A stretch of DNA of 61,797 nucleotides from assembly GCA_040223615.1 (NCBI GenBank), contig JAVKFY010000023.1:1-61797 (forward strand). The letters run 5' to 3'. Below the pieces are notes generated by a model that was not told the origin of the DNA, searched no databases, and saw only the letters and a list, made by a program, of their open reading frames with translations. A program made the translations under genes and the position numbers. Origin of the DNA: JAVKFY01 sp040223615 (GTDB lineage Bacteria > Pseudomonadota > Alphaproteobacteria > GCA-2731375). This document shows, one piece after another, positions 42,758-50,587 of the stretch (its first letter is position 1; every line of letters starts with the position of its first letter).

Positions 42758-43800
42758 AACGCCGTCGCGGCCCGGCGGTGCGCCTCCAGTAGGCCGGGCA
42801 GGCGGCCAGGCTCGCCGCGGCCCCAGCCGCATTCGCTGCCGATCCCGAAATCGTCGACGTAGCGGCGCGCCGCGGCGATGCGGGCATCGTCGCCGGCCGC
42901 GTCGTCGTGGTGGATCAGGCCGATGTAGAGCCGCGTCTCGGGCCGGCCGCGCCAGTTCGCCAGCGGCGCGAAGAAGGCGTCGTCGGTGCGGTCCTTCGGC
43001 ACCGGGATGTGCAGGAAGTCGAGCGGCCGCGTCACCGCGTCGCCGATGCCGTTCATCATCTCGACCAGGATGCCGGCGTCCTTCGGCTGCACCAGGTGCT
43101 CGTCGCGCGGCGAACCGTAGCAGAGCTGGAATCCGCACTCGACGCCGGCCGGCACCGCGTCGCCCAGCCGCCCGTGTAGCGCGTAAGCCTGCTGCTTGTA
43201 GTCTTCCGGCCGGCCATCGAAGTAGTCCTCGAAGACCAGCACTTCCTGGCAGACGTCCCACTGGATCGCCAGGTCGGCGGCCGGGATCGCCGCGCAGATG
43301 CTGTCCAACGCGCGGATCAGGGCGCGCTCGTAGGCCGGCATGTAGGCGTCACGCGCTTTCGGGCTGACGAACAGCCAGCCGGTGGCCCACGGCGTCGCCA
43401 GGCAGACCTGGAACTTGATGTGCGCCGGTAGGTCGCCCGCGTCGCGCAAGCGCCTGAACACCGCGTACGACTCGATGGCGGCGGTGTCGTAGGTGGTCTC
43501 GAAGTCCACGTTGTCGGGCTCGACGCCGGGCTTGAAGCGCAGGCCGGGGATCTCGCGCAGCAGCTTGCCGTCCCACTGCACCCAGCGCAGCGGTGGCGCG
43601 TCCGGGTCGACCTCCATGTAGCCGCTGGCCTTCAGCATGTCCTGCTGGAAGCGTACCCACATCCAGCGCTCGCCGGTCTCGCCGTCGGGCAGGCGCGAGA
43701 TGTAGGGCGCCAGCGCGCCGCCGACCTGGCGGAACACCTCCTCGCTGGACTGCAACGGCACGCTGCCGATCAACAGCACCCGATCCGTGGTCGCGCGCAT
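42754..43800 (-). CDS. UROD/MetE-like superfamily protein
   Basis: Predicted 348-aa TIM-barrel protein. Its C-terminal IGSECGWGRGEP segment, with cysteine and glutamate, resembles the zinc/homocysteine site of cobalamin-independent methionine synthase MetE, and early SRLPDGETGER is found in MetE-like proteins of fungi and bacteria. It lacks the MetE N-terminal domain, so it may be a methyltransferase or decarboxylase of unknown substrate. It follows the PLP dehydratase gene by 20 bases on the same strand and closes the operon. Confidence 0.75.
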   Translation of the reverse strand: MRATTDRVLLIGSVPLQSSEEVFRQVGGALAPYISRLPDGETGERWMWVRFQQDMLKASGYMEVDPDAPPLRWVQWDGKLLREIPGLRFKPGVEPDNVDFETTYDTAAIESYAVFRRLRDAGDLPAHIKFQVCLATPWATGWLFVSPKARDAYMPAYERALIRALDSICAAIPAADLAIQWDVCQEVLVFEDYFDGRPEDYKQQAYALHGRLGDAVPAGVECGFQLCYGSPRDEHLVQPKDAGILVEMMNGIGDAVTRPLDFLHIPVPKDRTDDAFFAPLANWRGRPETRLYIGLIHHDDAAGDDARIAAARRYVDDFGIGSECGWGRGEPGRLPGLLEAHRRAATAF

Positions 43801-43820
43801 GGTTTCTCCCGTGGTGCGGC

Positions 43821-44765
43821 TTATCCGCTTATCCCGTCGGTGCCGGCGCCGCAGACCAGGGCGCAGACGGTTTCGCCCTTCTGTGCTTCGTAGGCACCGG
43901 TCATCAGGGCGGCGACCGAAGCGGCGCCGGAGAGCTCAGCCGCAACGGCGCATTCCGACCACAGCCACCTGGCGGCGTCGCGCATGGCGTCGTCGTCGAC
44001 CAGCACGATCTGCTCCACCGCGGCCGAAATGAGATCGACATTGAGCTTTTCGGACTGGCGCGGTGCCAGCGTGTTGGCGCGGGTCTCGATCGCCTCCAGC
44101 ATCACCGGGCGGCCGGCGAGCAGGCTCTGGTACAGCGTCGGCGCGCCGACCGGCTCGACACCGATGACCTTCACGTCGGGCCGCAGCGCCTTGATGCCGG
44201 TCGCCACCCCGGCCATCAGGCCGCCGCCGCCGATCGCCACCAGCAGCGTGTCGAGCTTCTCCAGGTCGGCGGCCAGTTCCAGCGCAATGGTACCCTGGCC
44301 GGCGATCACCGCCGGGTCGGCGAAGGGATGCACGTAGGTCAGGCCGTCGCGCTCGGCGACTTGCAGCGCCTCGGCGTTGGCGTCGTCCCAGACCTCGCCG
44401 TGCATCTCCACCGTCGCGCCCCACTCGCGCAGCTTCTCCGCCTTCACCGGCGGCGTGTTGGCCGGCAGGTAGATCACGGTCGGTACATCGGCGCGCCAGC
44501 CGGCATAGGCGACGCCCAGGCCGTGGTTGCCGCCCGACGCGGTGATCAGGCCGCGCTTCACCGCCGCATCGTCCAGTGAGGTGAGCTTCGACGACGCGCC
44601 GCGCGCCTTGAACGAGCCGGTGACCTGGAGCTGCTCCAGCTTCAGGACGAGCTCGGCGTCGGTGAACGGCTGACGCAAGCCCTCGGTGCGCAGGATTGGC
44701 GTGCGCCGGACGTAGCCGTCGATGCGTTTCGCTGCTGCCTGGATGTCGGTGAGCGTCACCGTCAC
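43821..44765 (-). CDS. PLP-dependent threonine/serine dehydratase-like protein
   Basis: Predicted 314-aa fold-type II PLP enzyme. Lys53 in TGSFKARGA forms the Schiff base, SGGNHGLGVAYAG is the substrate loop, and the glycine-rich IGGGGLMAGVATG binds the phosphate. It resembles catabolic threonine dehydratases without the C-terminal ACT domain. The start is a GTG at 44765 overlapping the MaoC stop by four bases (GTGA). Substrate may be threonine, serine or a hydroxy amino acid; its place between a MaoC hydratase and a MetE-like protein is unusual. Confidence 0.87.
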   Translation of the reverse strand: MTVTLTDIQAAAKRIDGYVRRTPILRTEGLRQPFTDAELVLKLEQLQVTGSFKARGASSKLTSLDDAAVKRGLITASGGNHGLGVAYAGWRADVPTVIYLPANTPPVKAEKLREWGATVEMHGEVWDDANAEALQVAERDGLTYVHPFADPAVIAGQGTIALELAADLEKLDTLLVAIGGGGLMAGVATGIKALRPDVKVIGVEPVGAPTLYQSLLAGRPVMLEAIETRANTLAPRQSEKLNVDLISAAVEQIVLVDDDAMRDAARWLWSECAVAAELSGAASVAALMTGAYEAQKGETVCALVCGAGTDGISG

Positions 44766-45610
44766 GAGTTGGTCACCAGGCCGTAGTCGAGCACCTTGAG
44801 GTCGCGTTCCTCGACGAAGGCGCGGAAGTGCACCCCGGCATCGCCCTGCCACATCTCGGTGCGGATGGTCTCGCCGGGGAAGACCGGGGCGGTGAAGCGG
44901 GCGGCGATCGACCGTACGTCGTCGACGGCGTAGTCCAGGCACTCGCGCACCACGGCATGCGCTGCGTGGCCCCAGGTGCACAGGCCGTGCAGGATCGGGC
45001 GTGGGAAGCCGGCCGCGGTGCCGACGTCGAGGTCGACGTGCAGCGGGTTGCGGTCGCCGCTGAGGCGATAGATCAGCGCCTGGTTGTCCTGCGTCTTCGC
45101 GCTCATGACCTTGTCGGGTTGCCGTTCCGGTACAGGCGGCAGCGGATCGGGCGAGCCGCCGGGGCCGCCAACGCCGCCGTCGCCACGCGCGAAGGCGACC
45201 GAGTCGAGTGTGCAGAGCAGGCCGTTGCCGACCTCGGTGATCTCCTGCCGGGTCATCACCACGCAGCCGCGGCCCTCGCCCTTGTCGAACACGTCGAGCA
45301 CGCGGACCTGGCTGGTCAGCTCGGCGGCGACCGGCAACGGCCGTTCCAGCTTCAGCCGCTGCTCGCCGTGTACGATCTTGACGATGTCCAGGCCGGATTC
45401 GAACAGCAGCGTGTCGTCCCAGGCGATCACGGTCGCCATCGACGGCATCACCTTCAGGTCCTTCTCGTAGCAGAAGGCGAGCTGGCGCCGGTCGGTGGCG
45501 TCGGCGCCGACGCCGATGCCGAGCGCGTAGAGCATGGTGTCGCGGGCATCGTAGCTGTACTCGCGCACCGGCCCCTTCAAGGCCTTCAACGAGTCGTACG
45601 TCACGGGCAT
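44762..45610 (-). CDS. MaoC-like enoyl-CoA hydratase 2
   Basis: Predicted 282-aa double-hotdog dehydratase. The C-terminal half has the hydratase-2 motif YRLSGDRNPLHVDLDVG followed by GFPRPILHGLCTWG, with the catalytic Asp and His. The N-terminal half is the non-catalytic hotdog. It hydrates trans-2-enoyl-CoA to (R)-3-hydroxyacyl-CoA, as in PHA supply or peroxisomal beta-oxidation. It is first in an operon with the PLP dehydratase and the MetE-like protein. The ATG at 45610 follows GGAGACACC. Confidence 0.88.
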   Translation of the reverse strand: MPVTYDSLKALKGPVREYSYDARDTMLYALGIGVGADATDRRQLAFCYEKDLKVMPSMATVIAWDDTLLFESGLDIVKIVHGEQRLKLERPLPVAAELTSQVRVLDVFDKGEGRGCVVMTRQEITEVGNGLLCTLDSVAFARGDGGVGGPGGSPDPLPPVPERQPDKVMSAKTQDNQALIYRLSGDRNPLHVDLDVGTAAGFPRPILHGLCTWGHAAHAVVRECLDYAVDDVRSIAARFTAPVFPGETIRTEMWQGDAGVHFRAFVEERDLKVLDYGLVTNS

Positions 45611-45633
45611 GGGTGTCTCCTCATCGTTTCATC

Positions 45634-45725
45634 GTCATCCCGGGCAAGCGCAGCGCGACCCGGGATCACCAGCCAGCCATACGCACGACATCGGCCCGGT
45701 GATGCCGGGTCAAGCCCGGCATGTC
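45634..45725. repeat. Dispersed palindromic intergenic repeat, copy 4
   Basis: Begins GTCATCCCGGG and ends CCCGGCATGTC, with inner stems CATCCCGGG/CCCGGGATC and CCGGGTCAAGCCCGG. It separates the MaoC operon from the aspartoacylase-like gene and may terminate the latter's transcript. Confidence 0.7.
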
Positions 45726-45761
45726 GGTGGTTGGTGCTTCGGACGGACGCGCCCTTGTCGA

Positions 45762-46898
45762 TCAATCTTCCAGCAGCTTGCCGGTGCGCTCCGGGCGGGG
45801 CCGGGCGCCGGCGATCTTGCAGATGGTCTCGCCGGGGCGGACCAGGCGGCGCGCCATGCGGCCGTACAGCACGCCGTCGGTCTGGCTGGCGATCGGGGTG
45901 CGGCCCTGGCGCGGATCGGCGGCGGCCGGGTCGACGATCTCGGCCACCACCTGGCCGGCCTTGACGTGGGCGCCGGGCACGACGCGGTAGTCGACGATGC
46001 CGGTCAACGGCGCCTTGACCATCTCCGCGCCGGACAGCGGCGTGGCGTCGCAGATCGGCGTCGGCAGCGGACCGGGCGAACCCGCGATGACGCCACGGCG
46101 TTGCAGGAAGCGGAACAGCGCCTTGGCGTCCTGCGTCGCCCAGGCGCCGCCGACGTCGGCCTCGCCGCGCAACTCCACGGTGGCCGAGAGGCAGGCGGCC
46201 GGCACCGCGTCGCCATAGGCCTGGCCCAGCCGCCACCACGGCATCGAGCAGGCCTCGTCGAACGGCCCGCTGCCGGAATCGCTGGCCAGCAGCACCGCCT
46301 CGGCCTGCAGCTCGGCGGCGAGGTCCGATCCCGCCGGCCACAGCTCCTCGCCCATGAACAGGTGCACCACGGATTCGGAGTCGCAGTGCAGGTCGAGCAC
46401 GATGTCGGCGTCGATCGCCAGCGCCAGCAGCGCCCGGCGCAGCCAGGCGACATCGCCGACCGCCGGTCGTTCCGCCACCGCCTCGGTCAACGCGGTCCGG
46501 ATCATCGGCACGTTGATCGCCGGGTCGCGGCCGAGCCGGTCGCGCAATCTGCCGACCACCTCGTCGGAGACATCGGCGAAATCGCGGTTGAAGTTGGCGC
46601 CGCTGGCGAAGTCATAGCGGCCCTGGTGCTGGTCGCGATCGCGCTGCGCCAGGCCGATCGGGTTGGCGTAGGGCACGACAACGATCTGGCCGGTGATCTC
46701 ACCCGCCGCCTCGGCCTCGTCCAAGCGCTCGATCAGGCGTTGCAGCACCACCATGCCGGGCAGCTCGTCGGCGTGCAGGCCGGCATGCAGGTATGCCTTC
46801 GGCCGCGCCGACGTGGCGCCATAGCGGTGCACGGTGAGCGTGCGCCGGGTCCCCGGGCTCATCACCGGCAGCGGTAGTTGTTCGGTTTCGCGGGCCAT
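45762..46898 (-). CDS. Succinylglutamate desuccinylase/aspartoacylase family protein
   Basis: Predicted 378-aa zinc carboxypeptidase-like amidohydrolase. The zinc motif is HAGLHADELPG, the NP-containing segment VVVPYANPIGL follows, and the second zinc histidine is in DIVLDLHCDSESV. The C-terminal 90 residues form a lipoyl-like beta domain (VKAPLTGIVDYRVVPG), common in this group. The ATG at 46898 has GAGGGGAG upstream; a start at 46922 is possible. It is divergent from the crotonase gene. Substrate unknown; acyl-amino acids and ectoine derivatives are hydrolysed by relatives. Confidence 0.85.
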   Translation of the reverse strand: MARETEQLPLPVMSPGTRRTLTVHRYGATSARPKAYLHAGLHADELPGMVVLQRLIERLDEAEAAGEITGQIVVVPYANPIGLAQRDRDQHQGRYDFASGANFNRDFADVSDEVVGRLRDRLGRDPAINVPMIRTALTEAVAERPAVGDVAWLRRALLALAIDADIVLDLHCDSESVVHLFMGEELWPAGSDLAAELQAEAVLLASDSGSGPFDEACSMPWWRLGQAYGDAVPAACLSATVELRGEADVGGAWATQDAKALFRFLQRRGVIAGSPGPLPTPICDATPLSGAEMVKAPLTGIVDYRVVPGAHVKAGQVVAEIVDPAAADPRQGRTPIASQTDGVLYGRMARRLVRPGETICKIAGARPRPERTGKLLED

Positions 46899-46960
46899 GT
46901 CTGCAACGCTCCCCTCGCCCATGCTAGACATGGCGGCGGGACCTGGACAAGGAGGCCAAG

Positions 46961-47803
46961 ATGGCGCGCGAGACATTGAAACTGGAAGTTGCCGACGGCA
47001 TCGCCACCGTCACCCTGGCCCGGCCGGCGGCGATGAACGCGATGAACCGCGCCTTCTGGCAGGAAATGGTCGACGTTTTCACCGAGATCGACGACACGCC
47101 GGAGGCCCGCGTCGTGGTGCTGGCGGCCGAGGGCAAGCACTTCACCGCCGGGCTGGACCTGACCGAGTTCGGACAGATCACCGCGGAAGACACCGACGAA
47201 GGCCGCCGGCGCGAGCGGCTGCGCCGGCAAGTGCTTGAAATGCAGGAGACTTTTTCGGTGATCGAGCGCTGCCGCGTGCCGGTTCTGGCGGCGATCCATG
47301 GCGCCTGCATCGGCGGCGGCATCGACCTGATCAGCGCCTGCGACGTGCGCTACGCCACCGAGGATGCGTTCTTCTCGATCCACGAAATCAACATCGGCAT
47401 CGTCGCCGACGTCGGCACGTTGCAGCGGCTGCCGCACCTGATGCCCGCCGGGCTGGTGCGCGAACTGGCCTTCACCGGCCGGCGCATGGCGGCGGCGGAG
47501 GCGGCCGGATGCGGCCTGGTCACGCGCAGCTTCGCGAACCGCGACGCGATGCTGGGCGACGTCATGAAGATCGCGGCCGAGATCGCCACCAAGTCGCCGC
47601 TGGCGATCAGCGGCACCAAGGAAATGCTGACCTACGCCCGCGACCACTCCGTGGCCGATGGCCTGAACTACGTCGCGACCTGGAACGCCGCGATGCTGAT
47701 CTCCGACGATCTGAAAGAAGCCATCTCGGCGCAGATGGAGAAACGCCCCGGCCAATTCGGCGACCTGGCGGCGCCGCCAAGATTCGTGAAGCGGCGGGCG
47801 TGA
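46961..47803 (+). CDS. Crotonase family protein, dienoyl-CoA isomerase-like
   Basis: Predicted 280-aa enoyl-CoA hydratase/isomerase. The oxyanion glycines are in GACIGGGIDLISACD. The active-site segment HEINIGIVADVGTLQRLP has the aspartate (VADVGT) and preceding glutamate seen in delta3,5-delta2,4-dienoyl-CoA isomerases (ECH1), which reposition double bonds in unsaturated acyl-CoAs. This would complement FadH. The ATG at 46961 follows AAGGAGG. It is divergent from the aspartoacylase-like gene. Confidence 0.85.
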   Translation: MARETLKLEVADGIATVTLARPAAMNAMNRAFWQEMVDVFTEIDDTPEARVVVLAAEGKHFTAGLDLTEFGQITAEDTDEGRRRERLRRQVLEMQETFSVIERCRVPVLAAIHGACIGGGIDLISACDVRYATEDAFFSIHEINIGIVADVGTLQRLPHLMPAGLVRELAFTGRRMAAAEAAGCGLVTRSFANRDAMLGDVMKIAAEIATKSPLAISGTKEMLTYARDHSVADGLNYVATWNAAMLISDDLKEAISAQMEKRPGQFGDLAAPPRFVKRRA

Positions 47804-48134
47804 GCGAGACTCGCGACGCCGGCCCGGTCTACGATCCCGTCTTGAGAAAGCGGCATCGCTGATCGTCCGATACAGGGAGACAAGCCATGACCGAGTACGC
47901 CGTAGTTCCCGAGCGCATGGCGCTCGTCAATGTCGACATGCAGGTGGCCTTCGTGGAGGGCACGCCGCTGTCCGCCCCCGGCGGCGTCGCGTTGCTGGAG
48001 CCGGTGAACAAGCTGATCAAGGCGTGCCGCGCGGCCGGGGTGAAGGTGATCCACACCCGCCACACGACCCGCGCCGACGGCTCCAACCTCGGCACCATGG
48101 GCGAACTGATCGAGCCGGTGCGCGCCGGCTACAT

Positions 48135-48142
48135 CAAGGAAG
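48135..48142. repeat. Target-site duplication, left copy
   Basis: CAAGGAAG directly precedes the element's left inverted repeat; the identical copy follows the right one at 50580-50587. Eight-base duplications are characteristic of IS1595-family insertion. Confidence 0.95.
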
Positions 48143-48167
48143 GGCAATTGTAAAGGTTGCAAACACG
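48143..48167 (+). repeat. Left terminal inverted repeat
   Basis: Begins GGCAATTGTAAAGG and continues TTGCAAACACG; matches the right repeat's complement except at positions 4, 8 and 14. Confidence 0.92.
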
Positions 48168-48176
48168 CTCAGGCTG

Positions 48177-48278
48177 CTAGACCGCGAAGAGTGCGACCAG
48201 TAGCCACATAAGCGCACAGGCCACGACGACGATAAGAATCGATGCGTTCGGCGGTGGCCGCCAACGTGCCCCAGGCAT
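48177..48278 (-). CDS. Possible 33-aa single-span membrane peptide
   Basis: An ATG at 48278 follows directly after the TAG of the 55-aa gene (TAGATG), allowing re-initiation. The 33-residue product has a short basic, proline-rich head (MPGARWRPPP) and a hydrophobic run of about 20 residues (SILIVVVACALMWLLVALF), enough for one membrane helix. No independent ribosome site is clear, so translation would depend on coupling. It may be a chance frame, but composition and placement at the end of the cargo operon argue for a real gene. Type I toxin peptides and small membrane regulators look alike at this size. Confidence 0.4.
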   Translation of the reverse strand: MPGARWRPPPNASILIVVVACALMWLLVALFAV

Positions 48279-48446
48279 CTAGTCACTAGCCCGCTTCGGC
48301 TTCTTGCGGTCTTCCTCAGGCACGTCGGCATTGGCGATCTTCCGGAGCTTCGCCTTAAAGTGTTCCGGGTCTTCGTCAGCGCCTAGATCGCGCGACACCT
48401 CGATAAACCGATCAACTTGCGTCTTTCTTGGCTTGTTCGTCGACAT
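48279..48446 (-). CDS. Small basic cargo protein, 55 aa
   Basis: Predicted 55-aa, highly charged protein ending KKPKRASD, with a helical middle (VDRFIEVSRDLGADEDPEHFKAKL cut short here at 20 residues: VDRFIEVSRDLG). The ATG at 48446 lies within the toxin gene's last codons (35-base overlap), with GGAGG at proper spacing, so translation is well supported. No domain recognised. It is common for such small ORFs to follow PIN-like toxin genes in mobile regions; a role in binding toxin or RNA is possible. Confidence 0.6.
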   Translation of the reverse strand: MSTNKPRKTQVDRFIEVSRDLGADEDPEHFKAKLRKIANADVPEEDRKKPKRASD

Positions 48447-48864
48447 AGCCCGGCACCTCCAGTTTCTTGAAGCCCTTCCCGGTCTGTACAATCGGAACCT
48501 GCCAGCAGTCGCTCTTGCGACAATCAGGAAGTTTCTTGTGTATCCAGTGCCACCAGTAGAGCGCATGGCACACCTTGAAGTGCCCCGTTCGCCTGGACCA
48601 GGGGGACTGCATGAAGAAGCAAATTAGCTCGTTCCCCTGAAACGCCAGCAGTTCGTGCGGCTTGCGCGTAATGTTCTTGTCCGCAGAAAGAACGACCTCG
48701 CCGCCAAAGCGTCGGAATTTCTCCGCCCAGAACTCATCCTTAGCACCCGAACCTGCAAGGTCCGCGATGTAGATGAACTCGTACCCAAGGTCTCCGTAGG
48801 CCGCTTCAAGGGTTCTCGCGACGCGGCGAGTGACATCTTCGTCTATGGCGACTTTCCGCCTCAC
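48412..48864 (-). CDS. VapC45-like PIN-domain toxin
   Basis: Predicted 150-aa protein. Acidic residues expected for a PIN nuclease are in VAIDEDVTRR (Asp8, Asp10), AKDEFWAEKF (Asp43, Glu44) and LSADKNITRKP (Asp62). This spacing fits the VapC45 PIN-like family, which has PIN residues near the N-terminus and a variable C-terminus. The start is a GTG at 48864 that overlaps the antitoxin stop by four bases (GTGA). Partner, order and sizes match mycobacterial VapBC45 (antitoxin about 240 aa, toxin about 140 aa). RNase activity is inferred from family. Confidence 0.75.
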   Translation of the reverse strand: MRRKVAIDEDVTRRVARTLEAAYGDLGYEFIYIADLAGSGAKDEFWAEKFRRFGGEVVLSADKNITRKPHELLAFQGNELICFFMQSPWSRRTGHFKVCHALYWWHWIHKKLPDCRKSDCWQVPIVQTGKGFKKLEVPGYVDEQAKKDAS

Positions 48865-49586
48865 GCCGCCCGAGCTATCTCTTGCTCGAAGGCCACCGCT
48901 CGCTCGACATCGGTTGTGGGCACTTCAAACCAGTAGGCTACTTCGTCGTAGTCTTTGCCCTCAGCCAGCCACGCATCGAACAGCGTTGTTGTAGCAATGC
49001 CGCTTGGCAACGCTGGCCGACCATAGGACACCAGCGGGTCGATTACGATGTTGGGAAACTTCTCGCTGCGTGGGCGCCAAGTCTTCGGCAGATGCGTACG
49101 TGGGTCGAACTCGACACCACGACCGATAGTTTCCTTGATGAGCGTGTAGCTCTCGTAGCTGCGTCTGATGAGGTTGTAGAGGAGGGAATCCTTCTCTTCC
49201 TTCGCGCTTCGCTCCAGCACCTCATCGATATAGATGAACTTTTCATCCGCGCGGAATGTGATATGTGCCGTCGCAAACGGGTGATCGGTCTTGAGTATAT
49301 CGCGAGCCTCTTCGATGGCGCGCCTCAGCGTGCGGGCCTTCACACCATTCGCACGAAAATACTCAATCGCCCTCACTTCCATGAGATCGAGAAAGCTCAA
49401 CTCTTCTTGCTCGTCTATCGGGGCAAAGTCCCGCTTCATTAGCGGGCCTACCACGCTTCTCGGATACCCGCGCAGCCAACCATGGATGCGTTGGGCGTTG
49501 CCCACCTCAATAAGGCGAGCGGCGTCCGGCACCGTATAGAAGCCGGCCGCTAATGGGTTGGGGGTCGGTCGCGTGGCAGAGCCCAT
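48861..49586 (-). CDS. DUF433 antitoxin (VapB45-like)
   Basis: Predicted 241-aa protein with an N-terminal MerR-like helix-turn-helix (FYTVPDAARLIEVGNAQRIH) and a C-terminal DUF433 domain at about residues 175-241 (IVIDPLVSYGRPALPSGIA then DAWLAEGKDYDEVAYWFEVP). DUF433 proteins serve as antitoxins and autoregulators for PIN-like toxins. The ATG at 49586 overlaps the transposase's TGA by one base (TGATG), so the transposase ribosome can feed antitoxin translation. A further in-frame GTG lies at 49589. Confidence 0.82.
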   Translation of the reverse strand: MGSATRPTPNPLAAGFYTVPDAARLIEVGNAQRIHGWLRGYPRSVVGPLMKRDFAPIDEQEELSFLDLMEVRAIEYFRANGVKARTLRRAIEEARDILKTDHPFATAHITFRADEKFIYIDEVLERSAKEEKDSLLYNLIRRSYESYTLIKETIGRGVEFDPRTHLPKTWRPRSEKFPNIVIDPLVSYGRPALPSGIATTTLFDAWLAEGKDYDEVAYWFEVPTTDVERAVAFEQEIARAA

Positions 49587-50515
49587 CACGAGTCCCGATA
49601 CATTAATCGCTTCCCCACGACTCCCGCCAGAGCGGCATTGGCGCGCGCAAAGTCGTCCACGCCCAAGGCCGTTCGGTTATTGTACCTGAAATTGAACTCG
49701 GCAACGTAGCGATGCAGATGCTTCTTGCCGCAGTGCTGGTAGACGCCCTTCATGCCCCGCTTGAAGATGCTGAAATAGCCTTCAATCGTGTTCGTGTGGA
49801 TCGGGCCACGGCCGTACTCGCCGGCGCCGTGACTAACGAAATCGTGCGCGTCGAACACGTCGCCCAAGCGGCGGTACTGGCCAGCCTCATCCGTCATCAC
49901 GTGCGCCTCGCGTGCGATGTTCTCTTGCAGGATCGGCAACAGCGTCTTGGTCTTCAGGTCGTCAACCACCATGGCGCGCGCCTTGCCCGTGGAACGGTCG
50001 ACCAGCGCCAGCACCTTGTGCTTGTGGTGGTAGCCGCGCCCCTTCTTCTCGCCCTTCGGCTTGATGGTCTTGTCGTGGCCGATGAACGTCTCATCGACCT
50101 CAACCGTGCCGCCATCAGAACCGAACGGCGCTAGATCGCCGGAGCGCATCGCCTCGCGGATGCGGTGCTCAAGAAACCATGCGGTCGGGTAGCTGACCTC
50201 AAGCACGCGGTGTAGCTGGTGCGCGCTGATGCCCTTCTTGCTGCTGGCCATCAAGAAGACCGCTTGCAGGACTTTGTGCATCGGCACGCGGGCGTGCTCG
50301 AACACGGTCCCGACCTTGCTGGTGAACTGCTTCTTGCAGTCGCCACAGCGCCACAGGCCATAGCGGATGCGCTTGTCTGGGTTCGCCTTGACGCGAGTCA
50401 GCCGTTCCGTGCCGCCGCAATGCGGGCAGTGCGGGCCTTCGGTCCACCGCGCTTCCTCAAAGAACCGGAAGGCGGCCTCTTCGTCGTGGAACTGCGGCTG
50501 GCTGAGAATGCTCAT
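49586..50515 (-). CDS. IS1595-family transposase
   Basis: Predicted 309-aa, apparently intact transposase. An N-terminal zinc ribbon is clear (CPHCGG and CGDCKKQF). The ISXO2-like catalytic core has DDE-type residues in VEVDETFIG and VMTDEAGQY, and the HTNTIEGYFSIFKRGMKG motif near the C-terminus is diagnostic of the family. The ATG at 50515 has AAGGAG upstream. The gene is the first in the element's operon and its stop overlaps the antitoxin start. Confidence 0.95.
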   Translation of the reverse strand: MSILSQPQFHDEEAAFRFFEEARWTEGPHCPHCGGTERLTRVKANPDKRIRYGLWRCGDCKKQFTSKVGTVFEHARVPMHKVLQAVFLMASSKKGISAHQLHRVLEVSYPTAWFLEHRIREAMRSGDLAPFGSDGGTVEVDETFIGHDKTIKPKGEKKGRGYHHKHKVLALVDRSTGKARAMVVDDLKTKTLLPILQENIAREAHVMTDEAGQYRRLGDVFDAHDFVSHGAGEYGRGPIHTNTIEGYFSIFKRGMKGVYQHCGKKHLHRYVAEFNFRYNNRTALGVDDFARANAALAGVVGKRLMYRDS

Positions 50516-50530
50516 CGGGCTTAACTCCTT

Positions 50531-50565
50531 GACTCCAATATAGGAGTCTCAGCCCGTGTTTGCAA
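50531..50565 (-). promoter_or_regulatory. Promoter and dyad of the IS cargo operon
   Basis: Read on the minus strand, TTGCAA (complement of 50560-50565, within the inverted repeat) is spaced 17 bases from TATATT (complement of 50537-50542), a good fit to a sigma-70 promoter. Six-base arms GACTCC (50531-50536) and GGAGTC (50543-50548) flank the -10, so a repressor bound there would block transcription. The DUF433 protein is a candidate repressor; that is inference. Confidence 0.6.
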
Positions 50566-50579
50566 GCTTTATAATCGCC
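50555..50579 (-). repeat. Right terminal inverted repeat
   Basis: Reverse complement begins GGCGATTATAAAGC and continues TTGCAAACACG. It ends exactly before the second CAAGGAAG and contains the probable -35 element of the transposase operon. Confidence 0.92.
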
Positions 50580-50587
50580 CAAGGAAG
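50580..50587. repeat. Target-site duplication, right copy
   Basis: CAAGGAAG, identical to 48135-48142. Bases from 50588 resume the reading frame of the interrupted isochorismatase gene. Confidence 0.95.

Larger units (their letters stand above)
48143..50579. mobile_element. IS1595-family element with toxin-antitoxin cargo
   Basis: A 2437-base element that ends in 25-base inverted repeats (48143-48167 and 50555-50579), which match at 22 of 25 positions, start with GGC and contain TTGCAAACACG. It is flanked by the 8-bp direct repeat CAAGGAAG. Coding is on the minus strand: a complete transposase, a DUF433 antitoxin, a PIN-type toxin, a 55-aa protein and a possible 33-aa membrane peptide, with starts and stops overlapping throughout. 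It interrupts an isochorismatase-family gene. Simple IS1595 members encode the transposase alone, so this one is a cargo-carrying form. The cargo is visibly less GC-rich than the host genes. Confidence 0.93.

Noticed and set aside
48134..48331. A 65-residue minus-strand frame over the left end of the element
   Set aside because: It crosses the element boundary into the interrupted host gene and has no ribosome site or recognisable domain.
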